The position numbers and the translations under genes were made by a program. Positions 44,871-57,056 of a stretch of DNA of 64,000 nucleotides are shown in pieces. The DNA lies in the NCBI GenBank assembly GCA_963736355.1, contig CAVTOO010000009.1, positions 62,001-126,000 of the forward strand, written 5' to 3'. Below the pieces are notes generated by a model. That model worked only from the letters and a program-made list of their open reading frames with translations, was not told the DNA's origin and searched no databases. The stretch comes from CAVTOO01 sp963736355. Lineage in GTDB: Bacteria > Pseudomonadota > Alphaproteobacteria > Rhizobiales > Xanthobacteraceae. Within the stretch, counting starts at the first letter, position 1, and every line of letters starts with the position of its first letter.

Positions 44871-46203
44871 CTAGAAGCCGGCCGCCGTGCCGTGCAGATC
44901 GTAGGCGTCGGCGCGCTCGATCTTCACGGTCACGATCTCGCCGACGCGCAGCGGACGGCGGCTGGCGACGTGAACGCTGCCGTCGATTTCCGGCGCATCG
45001 CCCTTGCTGCGACCCTTGGCAACCGTCGGGCCGACCTCGTCGATGATGACCTGCTGGCGTGTGCCGACCTTCTTCTTCAGGCGCCGCGCGGAAATGATCT
45101 GCTGCCGCTCCATGAAGCGGTTCCAGCGTTCGGTCTTGACCTCTTCCGGCACAGGATTGTCGAGGGCGTTGGCTGGCGCTCCGGCAACCGCTTCGTATTT
45201 GAAGCAGCCGGCGCGGTCGATCTCGGCCTCATTCATCCAGTCGAGCAATTGCTCGAACTCGGCGTCGGTCTCCCCGGGAAAGCCGACGATGAAGGTCGAA
45301 CGCAGCGTGAGATCGGGACAAATCTCGCGCCAGCGCGTAATCCGCTGCAAGGTCTTCTCTTGGGCGGCAGGGCGCTTCATGCGCGCGAGCACGCTCGGGC
45401 TGCCGTGCTGAAAAGGAATGTCGAGATAGGGCAGCACCTTGCCTTCGGCCATCAGCGGAATGACCTCATCGACATGCGGGTAGGGGTAGACATAGTGCAG
45501 CCGCACCCATGCGCCGAGCTCGCCGCAGTTCGCTGGCGAGATTGAGGAAACGCGCATTCGATCTCGCGGTCGTGCGAATTTGCTTGCAGCGTATTTGATA
45601 TCGACGCCATAGGCCGACGTGTCCTGCGAGATGACCAGCAGTTCCTTGACGCCGGCCTTCACCAGCTTCTCGGCCTCGCGCAGCACATCCGCGATCGGGC
45701 GGGAGACCAGATCGCCGCGCAGCTGTCGGAATGATGCAGAACGTGCAGCGATGATTGCAGCCTTCGGAAATTTTCAGATAGGCGTAATGGCGCGGCGTCA
45801 GCTTGATGCCTTGCGGCGGCAGCAGATCGAGGTATGGATCGTGTTGCGGCGGGGCGGCGCGATGCACCGCTTCCAGCACGCTTTCATATTGCTGCGGTCC
45901 GGTGATCGACGAGCACGCCCGGATAGCCTTTTGCGATCACCTCGGGCTCGGCGCCCATGACAACCGGTGACGATGACCTTGCCGTTCTCGGCCATGCGCC
46001 TCGCCGATCGCGGCGAGCGATTCAGTCTCGGCGCTGTCGAGAAAGCCGCAGGTGTTGACGATGACGAGGTCGGCGCCGTCATGCTTGCGTGCGAGTTCGT
46101 AGCCCTCGGCGCGCAGGCGCGTGATGATGCGCTCGGAATCCACCAAAGCCTTGGGGCAGCCGAGCGACACGAAACTGACGACGGGCGCGCGGCGCGCGTT
46201 CAT
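44871..46203 (-). CDS. rimO: Ribosomal protein uS12 methylthiotransferase (several frameshifts)
   Basis: About 440 residues when repaired. RimO methylthiolates Asp88/89 of uS12 with two Fe-S clusters. N-terminal UPF0004 domain: SFVSLGCPKALVDSE and VIVNTCGFLDSAE; radical-SAM motif CNHRCTFC; then VIRRFRQ-type region and C-terminal TRAM domain (VGTRQQVIIDEVG...). The reading frame changes at least six times, near 45996, 45965, 45912, 45728, 45585 and 45534, mostly by one extra base on the coding strand. The conserved protein persists across all breaks, so sequence error is likely. Confidence 0.9.
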
Positions 46204-46369
46204 GGGAAACCTGAAAGCCGTGGTGGAAGTGCTTGGAGCTAGCATGGTTTCGCGGGAATACAAGCGCGGAGGCCGTTTTGGGGTGGAATTGCAGGTCCGC
46301 CTATCGGATCGGATGCCGGAAGCGTCCCAATATGGTAGCCGGACAAGTGATCCAGGCCGGGAGTGATCC

Positions 46370-47074
46370 ATGAATTTGACGCCGAAAATGCTCGAACCGC
46401 TGAAGCAGGTTTCGACCGCAACGCTGACGACAGTCCTGCTGAAGAAGGGTCTGCGCAATGTGTGGATGCGCGGCGCCAAGCCATTGCGCGCCGGTTTCCC
46501 GCGAATAGTGGGGCCGGCTTTCACGCTGCGATTTGTGCCGGCGCGGGAGGATCTCGCGACGCCGGAATCCTGGGGGGCGCCGATTTCTACCCGCACAGCG
46601 ATTGAGGCGATGCCGGAGGGCTGTATTGCCGTGGTCGACGCCATGGGGATCACGGATGCTGGGGTTTTTGGGGATATTCTGTGCGCGCGGATGGCACAGC
46701 GAAAAGTGGCGGCCATGATCACGGACGGCGCGGTTCGGGACGCCGAAGGCGTGCTTCAGACCGGCCTTCCTGTTTGGTGTGCCGGAGCGTCAGCACCACC
46801 CTCGGTAGCAGGTCTGACATTCGTCAACTGGGGCGAGCCGATCGGCTGCGGCGGCGTCGCGGTCTATCCCAACGATCTGGTCGTCGTCGACCAGGATGGC
46901 GCCGTCCTGATCCCGCAGGCGCTGATTGAGCACGTGCTCGAGGTCGCCCCGGAACAGGAGCGAATGGAAGGCTGGATCATCGATGAAGTGAACCGGGGCG
47001 CGGTATTGCCGGGCCTTTATCCCATGAACGCCGAAAACAAGGCGCGTTACGAGGCCAGTCGCAAGAAGGGCTGA
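46370..47074 (+). CDS. RraA-like family protein
   Basis: 234 residues. RraA-fold protein with MITDGAVRDAEGV (the Gly-x-x-Arg-Asp region) and GVFGDILCARMAQRKVAA. This fold covers RNase E inhibitors and class II HMG/CHA aldolases. Only some members keep the aldolase Asp/Arg set; the RD pair and an Asp (VDAMGITDAGVFGD) are present, so an aldolase or decarboxylase on an oxaloacetate-like acid is possible. Divergent from rimO. Annotation in databases is often ribonuclease regulator, which should not be taken literally. Confidence 0.85.
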   Translation: MNLTPKMLEPLKQVSTATLTTVLLKKGLRNVWMRGAKPLRAGFPRIVGPAFTLRFVPAREDLATPESWGAPISTRTAIEAMPEGCIAVVDAMGITDAGVFGDILCARMAQRKVAAMITDGAVRDAEGVLQTGLPVWCAGASAPPSVAGLTFVNWGEPIGCGGVAVYPNDLVVVDQDGAVLIPQALIEHVLEVAPEQERMEGWIIDEVNRGAVLPGLYPMNAENKARYEASRKKG

Positions 47075-47165
47075 ATGTGGCTAAAATGCGCAGCGCCACC
47101 CGAGCTGCGCATGCAACAATTCCGTATTTTCAAGGTGTTGCTTCGATGTCCCACCTGCGAACTTT

Positions 47166-47184
47166 CTGCCGCGAAACGCGGCAG
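47166..47184. other. GC hairpin in the tolC leader
   Basis: CTGCCGCG-AAA-CGCGGCAG is a perfect 8-bp stem with an AAA loop, about 110 bp upstream of the tolC start. No T-run follows, so it is not a standard terminator; it could be a leader-mRNA structure. The rest of 47075..47292 holds nothing I can support. Confidence 0.35.
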
Positions 47185-47292
47185 GGGGTTCCGTGCCGGG
47201 TCGCTGGCGAATAAGGTTATGGCAAATCTCGGGTGGGGACCCTTCGAGTTTGTCCGTGACGGGCCCAGGCCCTGCGGACTGGAGTGGATGGA

Positions 47293-48717
47293 ATGCACAG
47301 GATTAGGTTGGCCCGCGGGCTCGTTGGCCCGATGGTCATCGCCAGCGCGTTTGCTTTCCTTGGTGCGTCGCAAGTTGCGGCGCAGACCATCGAGGCCGCT
47401 CTCGTTCATGCCTATCAGAACAATCCGCAATTGAACGCGCAGCGCGCCTCGGTGCGCTCCACGGACGAAGGCGTGCCGACGGCGCTGTCGGGCTATCGCC
47501 CGCGTGTCAGCGTGACCGCAAGCGCCGGCACGCAGCGTCAGGAAGTGAACAGTCGCACCATCGCCGCCAATGGTAACCGCACTTACAATACTGTTGAAGG
47601 CGAGACGGCGCCGCGCAGCGTCGGCGTCACCGCGACCCAAACGCTGTTCAACGGCCAGCAGACAGCCAACCGCGTGCGCGCGGCGGAAAGCCAGGTCTCG
47701 GCTGCCCGCGAAGGCTTGCGTATTCTGGAACAGACGGTGCTGCAGCAGGCGGCAGGCGTCTATATGGATTTCCTGCGCGACACCGCGATCGTCGAGCTCA
47801 ATCGCTCCAACGTCCGCGTGCTGGAAGAAACGCTGCGGCAGGTGCGCGATCGCTTCGCCGTCGGCGAAGTGACCCGAACCGACGTCGCCCAATCCGAAGC
47901 GCAACTCGCAGCTCGGCCGTTTCAATCTGCAGCAAACGGAATCCAACCTCAACACCACTCGTGCGAACTTTCGTCGCATCATCGGCATCGAGCCGTCGGC
48001 GCGGCTCGCGCCGGGCCGTCCGATCGATCGGCTGCTACCGGCGACTTTGATTCAGGCCATCGAAATCGGGCTGATGGAGAATCCGAGCGTGACGTCGGCG
48101 ATGTACGGCATCGACGTGGCGCATCTGCAGGTTCGCGATCAACGAAGGCGCGCTTTATCCGACGTTCTGCGCTTGCAGGCGTCCGTCACCAAAAGCTACG
48201 AGACAGCGCCCGACGACGCTGCAGACTTGAACGCACAGGCGAGCGCGCAACTGACGGTGCCGATCTATCAGGGCGGCGCCGAATACTGCGCTGATCCGGC
48301 AGTCCAAGGAAACTCTGGGTCAGCAGCGCCTTGCGCTCGAGCAGCAGCGCGACCAGGTTCGTGCAACCGTAACCCAGAGCTGGGGGTGCTGCAGGCATCG
48401 AAGGCGCAGATCGAGTCGGCGCAGGCCGGCGTCACCGCGCAGGAAACCGCCCTCAATGGCGTGCGCGAAGAAGCGCGCGTCGGCCAGCGCACGACACTCG
48501 ACGTGCTCAATGCGCAACAGTCTCTGGTCAATGCGCGCAGCCAACTGGTGAGTGCGCAGCGCGAGCGCGTCGTGGCGACATACACCCTGATGCAGTCGAT
48601 CGGCCGTCTGTCGCCGCGAGCAACTCAAACTCGGCGACCGAGGTCTATGACCCGCGCGTGCATTATCATCAGGTGCGCGACAGCTGGATCGGCGTCCGGA
48701 CTCCCGACGGTCGCTGA
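47293..48717 (+). CDS. tolC: TolC family outer-membrane efflux protein (several frameshifts)
   Basis: About 470 residues when repaired. TolC trimers form the outer-membrane channel for type I secretion and drug efflux. The signal peptide ends near QVAAQTIEAAL; the repeated domain begins TIEAALVHAYQNNPQLNAQRA, then GVTATQTLFNGQQTANRV and RDRFAVGEVTRTDVAQSEA; the second repeat has AQLTVPIYQGG and ARVGQRTTLDVLNAQQSLV. The natural end VHYHQVRDSWIGVRTPDGR stops at 48717. Frames change near 47917, 48140, 48290, 48370 and 48620. The ATG at 47293 follows GGAG. Confidence 0.88.
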
Positions 48718-48880
48718 TTTTTCTGCAAGTGGCTGTGTAGTCCGCCAGCATCAGCTTGAAATCATTGGTTCCCGTGCCATAGGCTGTTTAAGCTGAGTGG
48801 TCTGATTCGCGTTTGCGCCGTTCCGGTTAACTTCATGCGGCGTTGCGACGACACAAACCGGACTGGGAACGGGACTGAAA

Positions 48881-49564
48881 ATGGCGCAGGCGGCCAAGGC
48901 GCAGGAACCCTCGATGGAGGAAATCCTTGCCTCGATTCGGCGGATTATCGCCGACGACGAGCCGAAGGCTGCTGAGCCACCGAAGGTTGCTGCGAAGCCG
49001 GCGCCTGCACCCGCACCTGCACCGCCGCCACCCGTTGCCGCTCGGCCCGCACCGCCTCCGCCGCCAGCACCGCCGCCGCCCGCGCCGGTGCCAGAGCCGG
49101 TTGTCTCGACGTCAGATCCCGATATCAACGCCTTGCTGGCGGAAATCGGTGAAGCGACGTTGCAGGAGCCGGAGCCTGAGATGGCGGCCGAGCCCGATAT
49201 TCTTGAACTGACCGAAGATATGGCTGAAATCGAACCGGCGGCTTTCCAGACTGTCGAGCCGCAGGAAGAAGTCATCTTCGAGGAGCACATCCCCGAGCCG
49301 GCTTACTCAGCCCCGGCGCAATATCAGCCGATGCCGGAGGTGGCCCCGTCGCCGCCGCTGATGTCGCCGTCGACCATGGCGTCGGTCGGTTCCGCGTTCA
49401 ATTCGCTCGCCCACACCATCCTGTCCGACAATGCGCGGACACTCGAAGACCTCGTGCGCGAAATGCTGCGCCCCATGCTCAAGGCCTGGCTGGACGACAA
49501 TCTGCCCGGAATGGTCGAGCGGATCGTGCGCTCGGAAATCGAACGCGTTTCACGCGGTCGTTAA
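48881..49564 (+). CDS. popZ: Cell-pole organising protein PopZ (DUF2497)
   Basis: 227 residues. N-terminal helix EPSMEEILASIRRIIADDE, then about 50 residues of almost pure Pro/Ala, an acidic stretch (residues ~85-140), and C-terminal oligomerisation helices LEDLVREMLRPMLKAWLDDN and GMVERIVRSEIERVS. This order (short helix, disordered PED-like linker, C-terminal helices) is that of PopZ, which forms polar microdomains anchoring ParB-parS and polarity factors. The proline content of the linker exceeds the Caulobacter version as I recall it. It precedes valS, as in related genomes. Confidence 0.93.
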   Translation: MAQAAKAQEPSMEEILASIRRIIADDEPKAAEPPKVAAKPAPAPAPAPPPPVAARPAPPPPPAPPPPAPVPEPVVSTSDPDINALLAEIGEATLQEPEPEMAAEPDILELTEDMAEIEPAAFQTVEPQEEVIFEEHIPEPAYSAPAQYQPMPEVAPSPPLMSPSTMASVGSAFNSLAHTILSDNARTLEDLVREMLRPMLKAWLDDNLPGMVERIVRSEIERVSRGR

Positions 49565-49648
49565 CCCGTCTTAGCTCCATTTTGCTCGGTTTTTACGGTG
49601 TCCCTTGGCCTGCCGTGTTCACTTCGCGGCGGGGCTGAGGGTTTTTAA

Positions 49649-49695
49649 CGCGTGATCCCGAAAAGTGGGAACCGGTTTTCGGATCGGGTCACGCG
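49649..49695. repeat. Dispersed palindromic repeat between popZ and valS
   Basis: Outer arms CGCGTGA / TCACGCG and inner arms CCGAAAA / TTTTCGG flank AGTGGGAACCGG. The motif AAAAGTGGGAACCGGTTTTCGG recurs between genes in many Rhizobiales genomes. It ends 15 bp before the valS start, so it will be in the valS leader. Confidence 0.65.
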
Positions 49696-49710
49696 CAACC
49701 GAAGACATTC

Positions 49711-52468
<2,758 letters not shown>

Positions 52469-52479
52469 ACCGCGCCGGC

Positions 52480-52632
52480 TTAGCCGGCGTGGTTCAATGC
52501 GTGAGCGAGAATCTGCGAGCGGTTGAGACCGCGCGCGGCCAGTTCCTTGTCGCTCAGGCGCGACAGCGAGTGCTCGATGCGCATGGCGCGAACGGCGGAC
52601 TGAACTGCCTGAAACATGACGAAGATGAACAT
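52480..52632 (-). CDS. DUF1127-type small protein
   Basis: 50 residues: MFIFVMFQAVQSAVRAMR, then SLSRLSDKELAARGLNRSQI and a short tail. The second half matches the DUF1127 pattern (LxxLsDxxLadiGLxRsxI), found in alphaproteobacteria as small regulators of phosphate and carbon metabolism or as RNA-binding factors. AAGGA stands 8 bases before the ATG. It is convergent with valS, 11 bp apart. Confidence 0.85.
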   Translation of the reverse strand: MFIFVMFQAVQSAVRAMRIEHSLSRLSDKELAARGLNRSQILAHALNHAG

Positions 52633-52735
52633 GGTCTAATTCCTTGATTCCAGAGAACTTGCTGCCCGATGGGCGTGACAAGACTTGGTCGCTCCCGCAG
52701 TGCGGAAGGTTCAAAGGGAACCAGGAATTCGCAGA

Positions 52736-53010
52736 TCAGCGTTTGATGCCGGACAAGTAGCCGCAAAACGCGTGAATCCATACGCGCGTCGCCCGGTGCG
52801 GCCGTCCCGCGCAGTTTGAACAGCAGCGCAGCTCCGAGGCACATCAGCGTGCCCGCGACCGACACGATCAGGCAGGCGCGCGTATCGGCACCCTGAACGG
52901 CGGTCAGCAGCCAACAGAAACGGAAACGAAATCGGCGTCAGGATGAACAGAATCCGCGCAACGCGCGCGGCCTTCTCGGGCGTCATTTCGGGGTCGTCAT
53001 CATCGGTCAT
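52736..53010 (-). CDS. Small two-helix membrane protein (frameshifted)
   Basis: About 90 residues. N-terminus MTDDDDPEMTPEKAARVARI, then a helix (LFILTPISFPFLL) and a second (LIVSVAGTLMCLGAALLF). The frame changes near 52915. Past KLRGTAAPGD the true end is unclear because frames stop at 52736 or run on. No family recognised. Confidence 0.5.
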
Positions 53011-53634
53011 GGCGCATTCTCTGCGGTGAGACAGTGCTGCCGTCAATCTGTGCCGGTTGCGCTAGATTGGGCCTGAGACTTGCACGTCTGTACGATTGCT
53101 GCAGTGTAACACGCGACGCATTTTAAGTCAGATCGTTTTCCGGAAAGCCATTTGTGACCGATCCAGCACTGCCGTCGCTGAGCTTTCGATCCCGCGTTGT
53201 GCCGCAAGGTTTGTCAGATAACGGCGGGCATCTGCGTTCTGCGTGTCGATGCGCGGCGATTGTTGGCTACCTTGTCAGAGGAGAGGACGCAGATCGATGC
53301 TGCGTACACATGACTTCACGACAATCGAATTGTCCGGCATTGCCGCTTGTCATTTTCAGTCATTCTTGCAACGGCTGTGATGGTTTACAACGCCATCCGA
53401 TTTGATCGGCTGGCTGATAAGATCTTCGCATTGGTAAGGCCGGTCGAGCGGCAGAGCACTGACCGATCTATACTCAAGCGTGCATTTCATGCCTACGCCG
53501 GCGTCACGGCGCTTGAGTGATGCGATACTTATCCGTTGAATTTGCTGTTGATCGTCGATGTGCGCTGGGCTGGATTCTTCGTTTTGCGCGCAGCCGATGT
53601 TGCTGTTTTTCGGCAGGTGTTGCCCCTGACGCGG
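53011..53634. other. 624-bp stretch without a supported gene
   Basis: Short frames exist on both strands but none has a ribosome-binding site, family pattern or codon use like the neighbours. One frame (53380..53520) encodes MVYNAIRFDRLADKIFALV and could follow a hydrophobic lead, possibly a decayed membrane protein. Base composition is less GC-rich than the genes around it. No tRNA or clear terminator seen. Confidence 0.5.
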
Positions 53635-54230
53635 TTAATCGCCGTCACGGCGAAATCGCTTGCTCAGAAATCTTGAACCCTGCAGCCCGTAACGCCACGG
53701 CAACTCGACCGCCTTGGTGATGCCGATGCGAACGCCGCTGACGATCTTCGGCTTGCGCGGGCGCGCGTGGATTGCAAAGGGTGCCTCATCCAGCGCCAGA
53801 CCGTTGTGATGGCCGGTGATGCCGAGCGCCTCGCAGAGCTTGTCCGGGGCCTGAGCACAATGCGCGGATCATCTTCCATGCCGCGCCGCTGGCGCATCGC
53901 GGCAATGCCGTGCGTCGGCTCCAGCGCGCGGATCAGGACGGCGCTGGCCGAGCCTTCCTTTTCGCAGACGACAGTTGACGCACCAGTGAATGCCGTAGGA
54001 GCGATAGACATAGGCGACGCCCGGCGGGCCGAACATCACGCGGTTGCGCGGCGTCGGGCCGTTGAAGGAATGCGCCGCCGGATCGGTGTGGTGATAGGCC
54101 TCGACCTCGACGATGATGCCGCCGACGCCCTTGAACAGCAGCGTCGCGCCGATCAGATCGGGCGCGACCTTGTGGACGCTGCGGGCGAAGAATTCGCGGG
54201 TGAGGGCGAGGGCCGAGGGAGATCATTCAT
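53635..54230 (-). CDS. DNA-3-methyladenine glycosylase, AAG/MPG type (several frameshifts)
   Basis: About 197 residues when repaired. The enzyme removes alkylated purines. Recognisable family segments in different frames: LTREFFARSVHKVAPDLIGA, VEVEAYHHTDPAAHSFNGPT (with the catalytic Glu), PRNRVMFGPPGVAYVYRSYG, CEKEGSASAVLIRALEPTHG, LCSGPGKLCEALGI-like region, and RKPKIVSGVRIGITKAVELP. At least three frame changes. The ATG at 54230 begins MNDLPRPSP; an alternative ATG stands at 54226. Confidence 0.85.
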
Positions 54231-54777
54231 GTGGAAGCCTTTCTACGCGGGCTGCGGCCATGTGCACGCAGCCTGATTACATGATCTGATCATCTAACGC
54301 GATGCGCGAGCGAGTATGTGCGAAGGGATCTCACGTTCACGAACGACTTATTTGATCATGGTGTTTCCGTGGTCCTTTTTTTTGCCGTGCATTGGTTTCG
54401 CTTGGCTGGGTGCGCTCGCTCGCCTGGTTCGCGCCGTGGCGTTGCTACCGCGGATTGCGCTGGGGACTAATTTTCTGCGGCGGCTATCTCGCATGGCGTG
54501 CATACTTGCTTCGCGCGTTGTCTCGCGGGTGAGACCAAATGGCGCTTTCTCTCATGAGATGCTCGTGGCATGCGAGCGCTCCTTGGTATGGTTGGACGGT
54601 TATCCGAGTGGTTTGGCAGATTAGCACTTCGCTGAGTTCTGTGACGAGTATGTTTGTCGTGCTGTCGCTCCTGAGTGCTCAGCGCGATCGTCGTCTTTTG
54701 TCGTCGGCTGGATTGTGGGTAGCCTGTACTCAGGCATTGATGGCGCTAGCGAGGGATACGCGAGCTCGGAGGTCTGA
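54231..54777. other. 547-bp stretch without a supported gene
   Basis: Richer in T than its surroundings, with alternating long purine/pyrimidine runs. The longest plus-strand frames (54316..54624 and 54539..54862) are somewhat hydrophobic (VFPWSFFLPCIGFAWLGALA) but lack a ribosome-binding site and family pattern. I cannot support a gene, RNA or mobile element. The 3' end carries CGGAGG, which may serve the next gene. Confidence 0.5.
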
Positions 54778-55023
54778 AATTGGGACATTCTCGCCTGGAT
54801 ACTGGTCGGCCTGCTGGCGGGATGGATCGCGTCCCGTGTCGTCGGCTCGCGTCGCGGCCTGATCGGCAAACTCGTGATCGGCCTGATCGGTTCGCTGATC
54901 GGCGGTTTTATCTTTTCCAAACTGAATGTCGCCGTGGTGCCGGATTTCTGGGGTGCACTGATCACCGCGACCGTCGGAGCCGTGGTATTTCTCCTTGTAT
55001 GGCAGGGGATTCGCCGGGACTGA
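54778..55023 (+). CDS. GlsB/YeaQ/YmgE family small membrane protein (start codon not seen)
   Basis: About 81 residues: NWDILAWILVGLLAGWIAS, a Gly-rich helix pair, then GLIGSLIGGFIF and TATVGAVVFLLVW, ending QGIRRD. This is the transglycosylase-associated/GlsB family of stress membrane proteins with three short helices. GGAGG lies just upstream, but the codon before NWD is a TGA rather than ATG, so a base error or unusual start is likely. lipA follows 57 bp later. Confidence 0.65.
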   Translation, partial: NWDILAWILVGLLAGWIASRVVGSRRGLIGKLVIGLIGSLIGGFIFSKLNVAVVPDFWGALITATVGAVVFLLVWQGIRRD

Positions 55024-55080
55024 GCCGGTTGCGAGCCGGCCCCTCCAGACGCTACCTAGAGGGCAGCATCAGGAGCCGCT

Positions 55081-56065
55081 ATGGCGGTCGTTATCGATCT
55101 CACTGCCAATCCGCCGATCCGGCCGAAGTCGGATCTGGCCGAGAAGCCGCGCCATCCGGAAAAGGCGCATCGGCCGGACGCGGAATCGCCGCGCAAGCCG
55201 GACTGGATTCGCGTGCGCGCGCCGACCTCGCGCGGCTATTCCGAGACCCACAAGATCGTCAAGGAAAACGGCCTCGTCACCGTCTGCGAGGAGGCCGGCT
55301 GCCCGAATATCGGCGAGTGCTGGGACAAGAAGCACGCCACCTTCATGATCATGGGCGACACCTGCACGCGCGCGTGCTCGTTCTGCAACGTCAAGACCGG
55401 CATGCCCGGCGCGCTCGACGCCGAGGAGCCGGAGCACGTCGCGCGAAGCCGTCGCCAAGCTCGGCCTCTCGCATGTCGTCATCACCTCGGTCGATCGCGA
55501 CGATCTCGCCGACGGCGGCGCGGAGCATTTCGCGCAGACCATCCGCGCGATCCGCGCGCAGTGCCCGACCACGACCATCGAGATGCTGACGCCGGATTTT
55601 CTGCGCAAGGACGGCGCGCTCGAAGTGGTGGTCGCGCGAAGCCCGACGTGTTCAACCACAATCTCGAAACCGTGCCGTCGCTTTATCTCACCGTGCGGCC
55701 CGGCGCGCGCTATTTCCATTCGATTCGCCTGCTGCAGCGGGTGAAGGAACTCGACCCGACGATGTTCACCAAGTCCGGCATCATGGTCGGGCTTGGCGAA
55801 GAGCGGAACGAAGTGCTGCAGGTGATGGACGATCTGCGCTCGGCCGATGTCGATTTCCTCACCATCGGGCAATATCTGCAGCCGACCACGCAAGCATCAT
55901 GCGGTGATGCGCTTCGTCACGCCGGACGAGTTCAAGAGCTACGAGACGATGGCCTACACCAAGGGCTTCCTGATGGTGTCGGCATCGCCGCTGACGCGCT
56001 CGTCGCACCACGCGGGCGAGGATTTCGCCAGGCTGAAGGCGGCGCGCGCGGCTCTCGCGCGCTAA
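55081..56065 (+). CDS. lipA: Lipoyl synthase (three frameshifts)
   Basis: About 328 residues when repaired. LipA inserts two sulphurs into octanoyl-lipoyl domains. Auxiliary-cluster motif CEEAGCPNIGEC (C-x4-C-x5-C), radical-SAM motif CTRACSFC, then HVVITSVDRDDLADGGA, NHNLETVPSLY, SGIMVGLGEE and the C-terminal RSSHHAGEDF that donates a Ser ligand. Frames change near 55446, 55637 and 55893. The start gives MAVVIDLTANPP, usual for this clade. Confidence 0.93.
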
Positions 56066-56070
56066 GACCA

Positions 56071-56547
56071 ATGCCGCAATTCTCGACCAAACGCCGCGTT
56101 CGTGCACACCGCTGCGCAGATGTTCGACCTCGTCGCCGATGTCGAGCGCTATCCGGAGTTCGTGCCGTTGTGCCAGGCGCTGAAGGTGCGCACGCGCGAG
56201 CCGCGGCCAGATGGCACCGAGAGTCATCATCGCCGACATGACGGTTGCCTACAAACTGATGCGCGAGACCTTCACCAGCCGCGTCACGCTCGACCGCGCC
56301 GAACCTGAAGATTCTCGTCGAATATCTCGAAGGTCCGTTCAGCCATCTGGAAAACCGCTGGACATTTCGATCCGCAGGGCGAGAACGCCTGCGATGTCGA
56401 ATTCTTCATCGCCTACGAATTCAAGAGCCGGACGCTCGGCCATGCTCATGGGCGCGATGTTCGACGCCGCGTTCCGGCGCTTCGCCGCGGCGTTCGAGAC
56501 GCGCGCGCGGACGTGCTCTATGGCGGCCGAAGCCGTCTTCCGTTTGA
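56071..56547 (+). CDS. COQ10/RatA-type START-domain protein (several frameshifts)
   Basis: About 155 residues when repaired. Family pattern: MPQFSTKRRV, then HTAAQMFDLVADVERYPEFVPLCQALKV, VIIADMTVAYKLMRETFTSRV, LVEYLEGPFSHLENRW, FFIAYEFKSRTLG and MLMGAMFDAAFRRFAAAFE. Such proteins bind ubiquinone (COQ10) or ribosomes (RatA); the genomic place after lipA fits the alphaproteobacterial COQ10-like group. Frames change about six times between 56099 and 56510, usually by one extra C. The 3' end is provisional. Confidence 0.85.
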
Positions 56548-57056
56548 CCGCCTTGCGCGGTCCGTGCGCCAGCTCAAGCAGCATGTTCAGCGCCTTCACG
56601 CACCGAGCGCTCGCGCACCACCGTGCGTCCGAGCGCGCCGAAACGGCATTCGCGCTGAACAATGCGTCCGTCGCGCGCGGCGGCGGCGAAGTGAACGAGC
56701 CCGACAGGTTTTTGCCGCGGGTGGCGCCGCCGGGCCCGGCAATGCCGGTGATCGCTACGGCGAGATCGACACCGGCGCGTTCCAGCGCGCCGATCGCCAT
56801 GGCGGTCGCGGTCTCGCCGGCTCACGGCGCCGTAAGTTTGTCAAGGTGTCGGCTGTCGACGCCCAGCATCTCATGCTTGGCCTCGTTGGAATAGGTGACG
56901 AAGCCGCGATCGAGACGGCCGATGATCCGGCGATGTCGGTGATGCGCGCCCGCCACCAGCCCGCCGGTGCAGGATTCCGCAGTTGCCACGGTCAGCTTCC
57001 GCATGCGGCAGAGATCGACCAGCGTGCGCGCAAGCCCGCGGCCTTGCGGTGCTCAT
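56518..57056 (-). CDS. CinA C-terminal domain protein / nicotinamide-nucleotide amidase (frameshifted)
   Basis: About 165-175 residues. Stand-alone CinA/PncC domain: LARTLVDLCRMRKLTVATAE with the catalytic Ser in AESCTGGLVA, FVTYSNEAKHEMLGVDSRHL, ETATAMAIGALERAGVDLAV, ITGIAGPGG and LNMLLELA. It deamidates NMN to nicotinic acid mononucleotide in pyridine-nucleotide salvage. Its ATG overlaps the ispDF stop (ATGA). Frames change several times; the 3' end, which overlaps the COQ10-like gene, is uncertain. Confidence 0.85.

Noticed and set aside
44871..46203. Pseudogene calls for rimO, and likewise for valS, lipA and ispDF
   Set aside because: The protein sequence is conserved through every break and several of these genes are essential, so error is more likely than decay.
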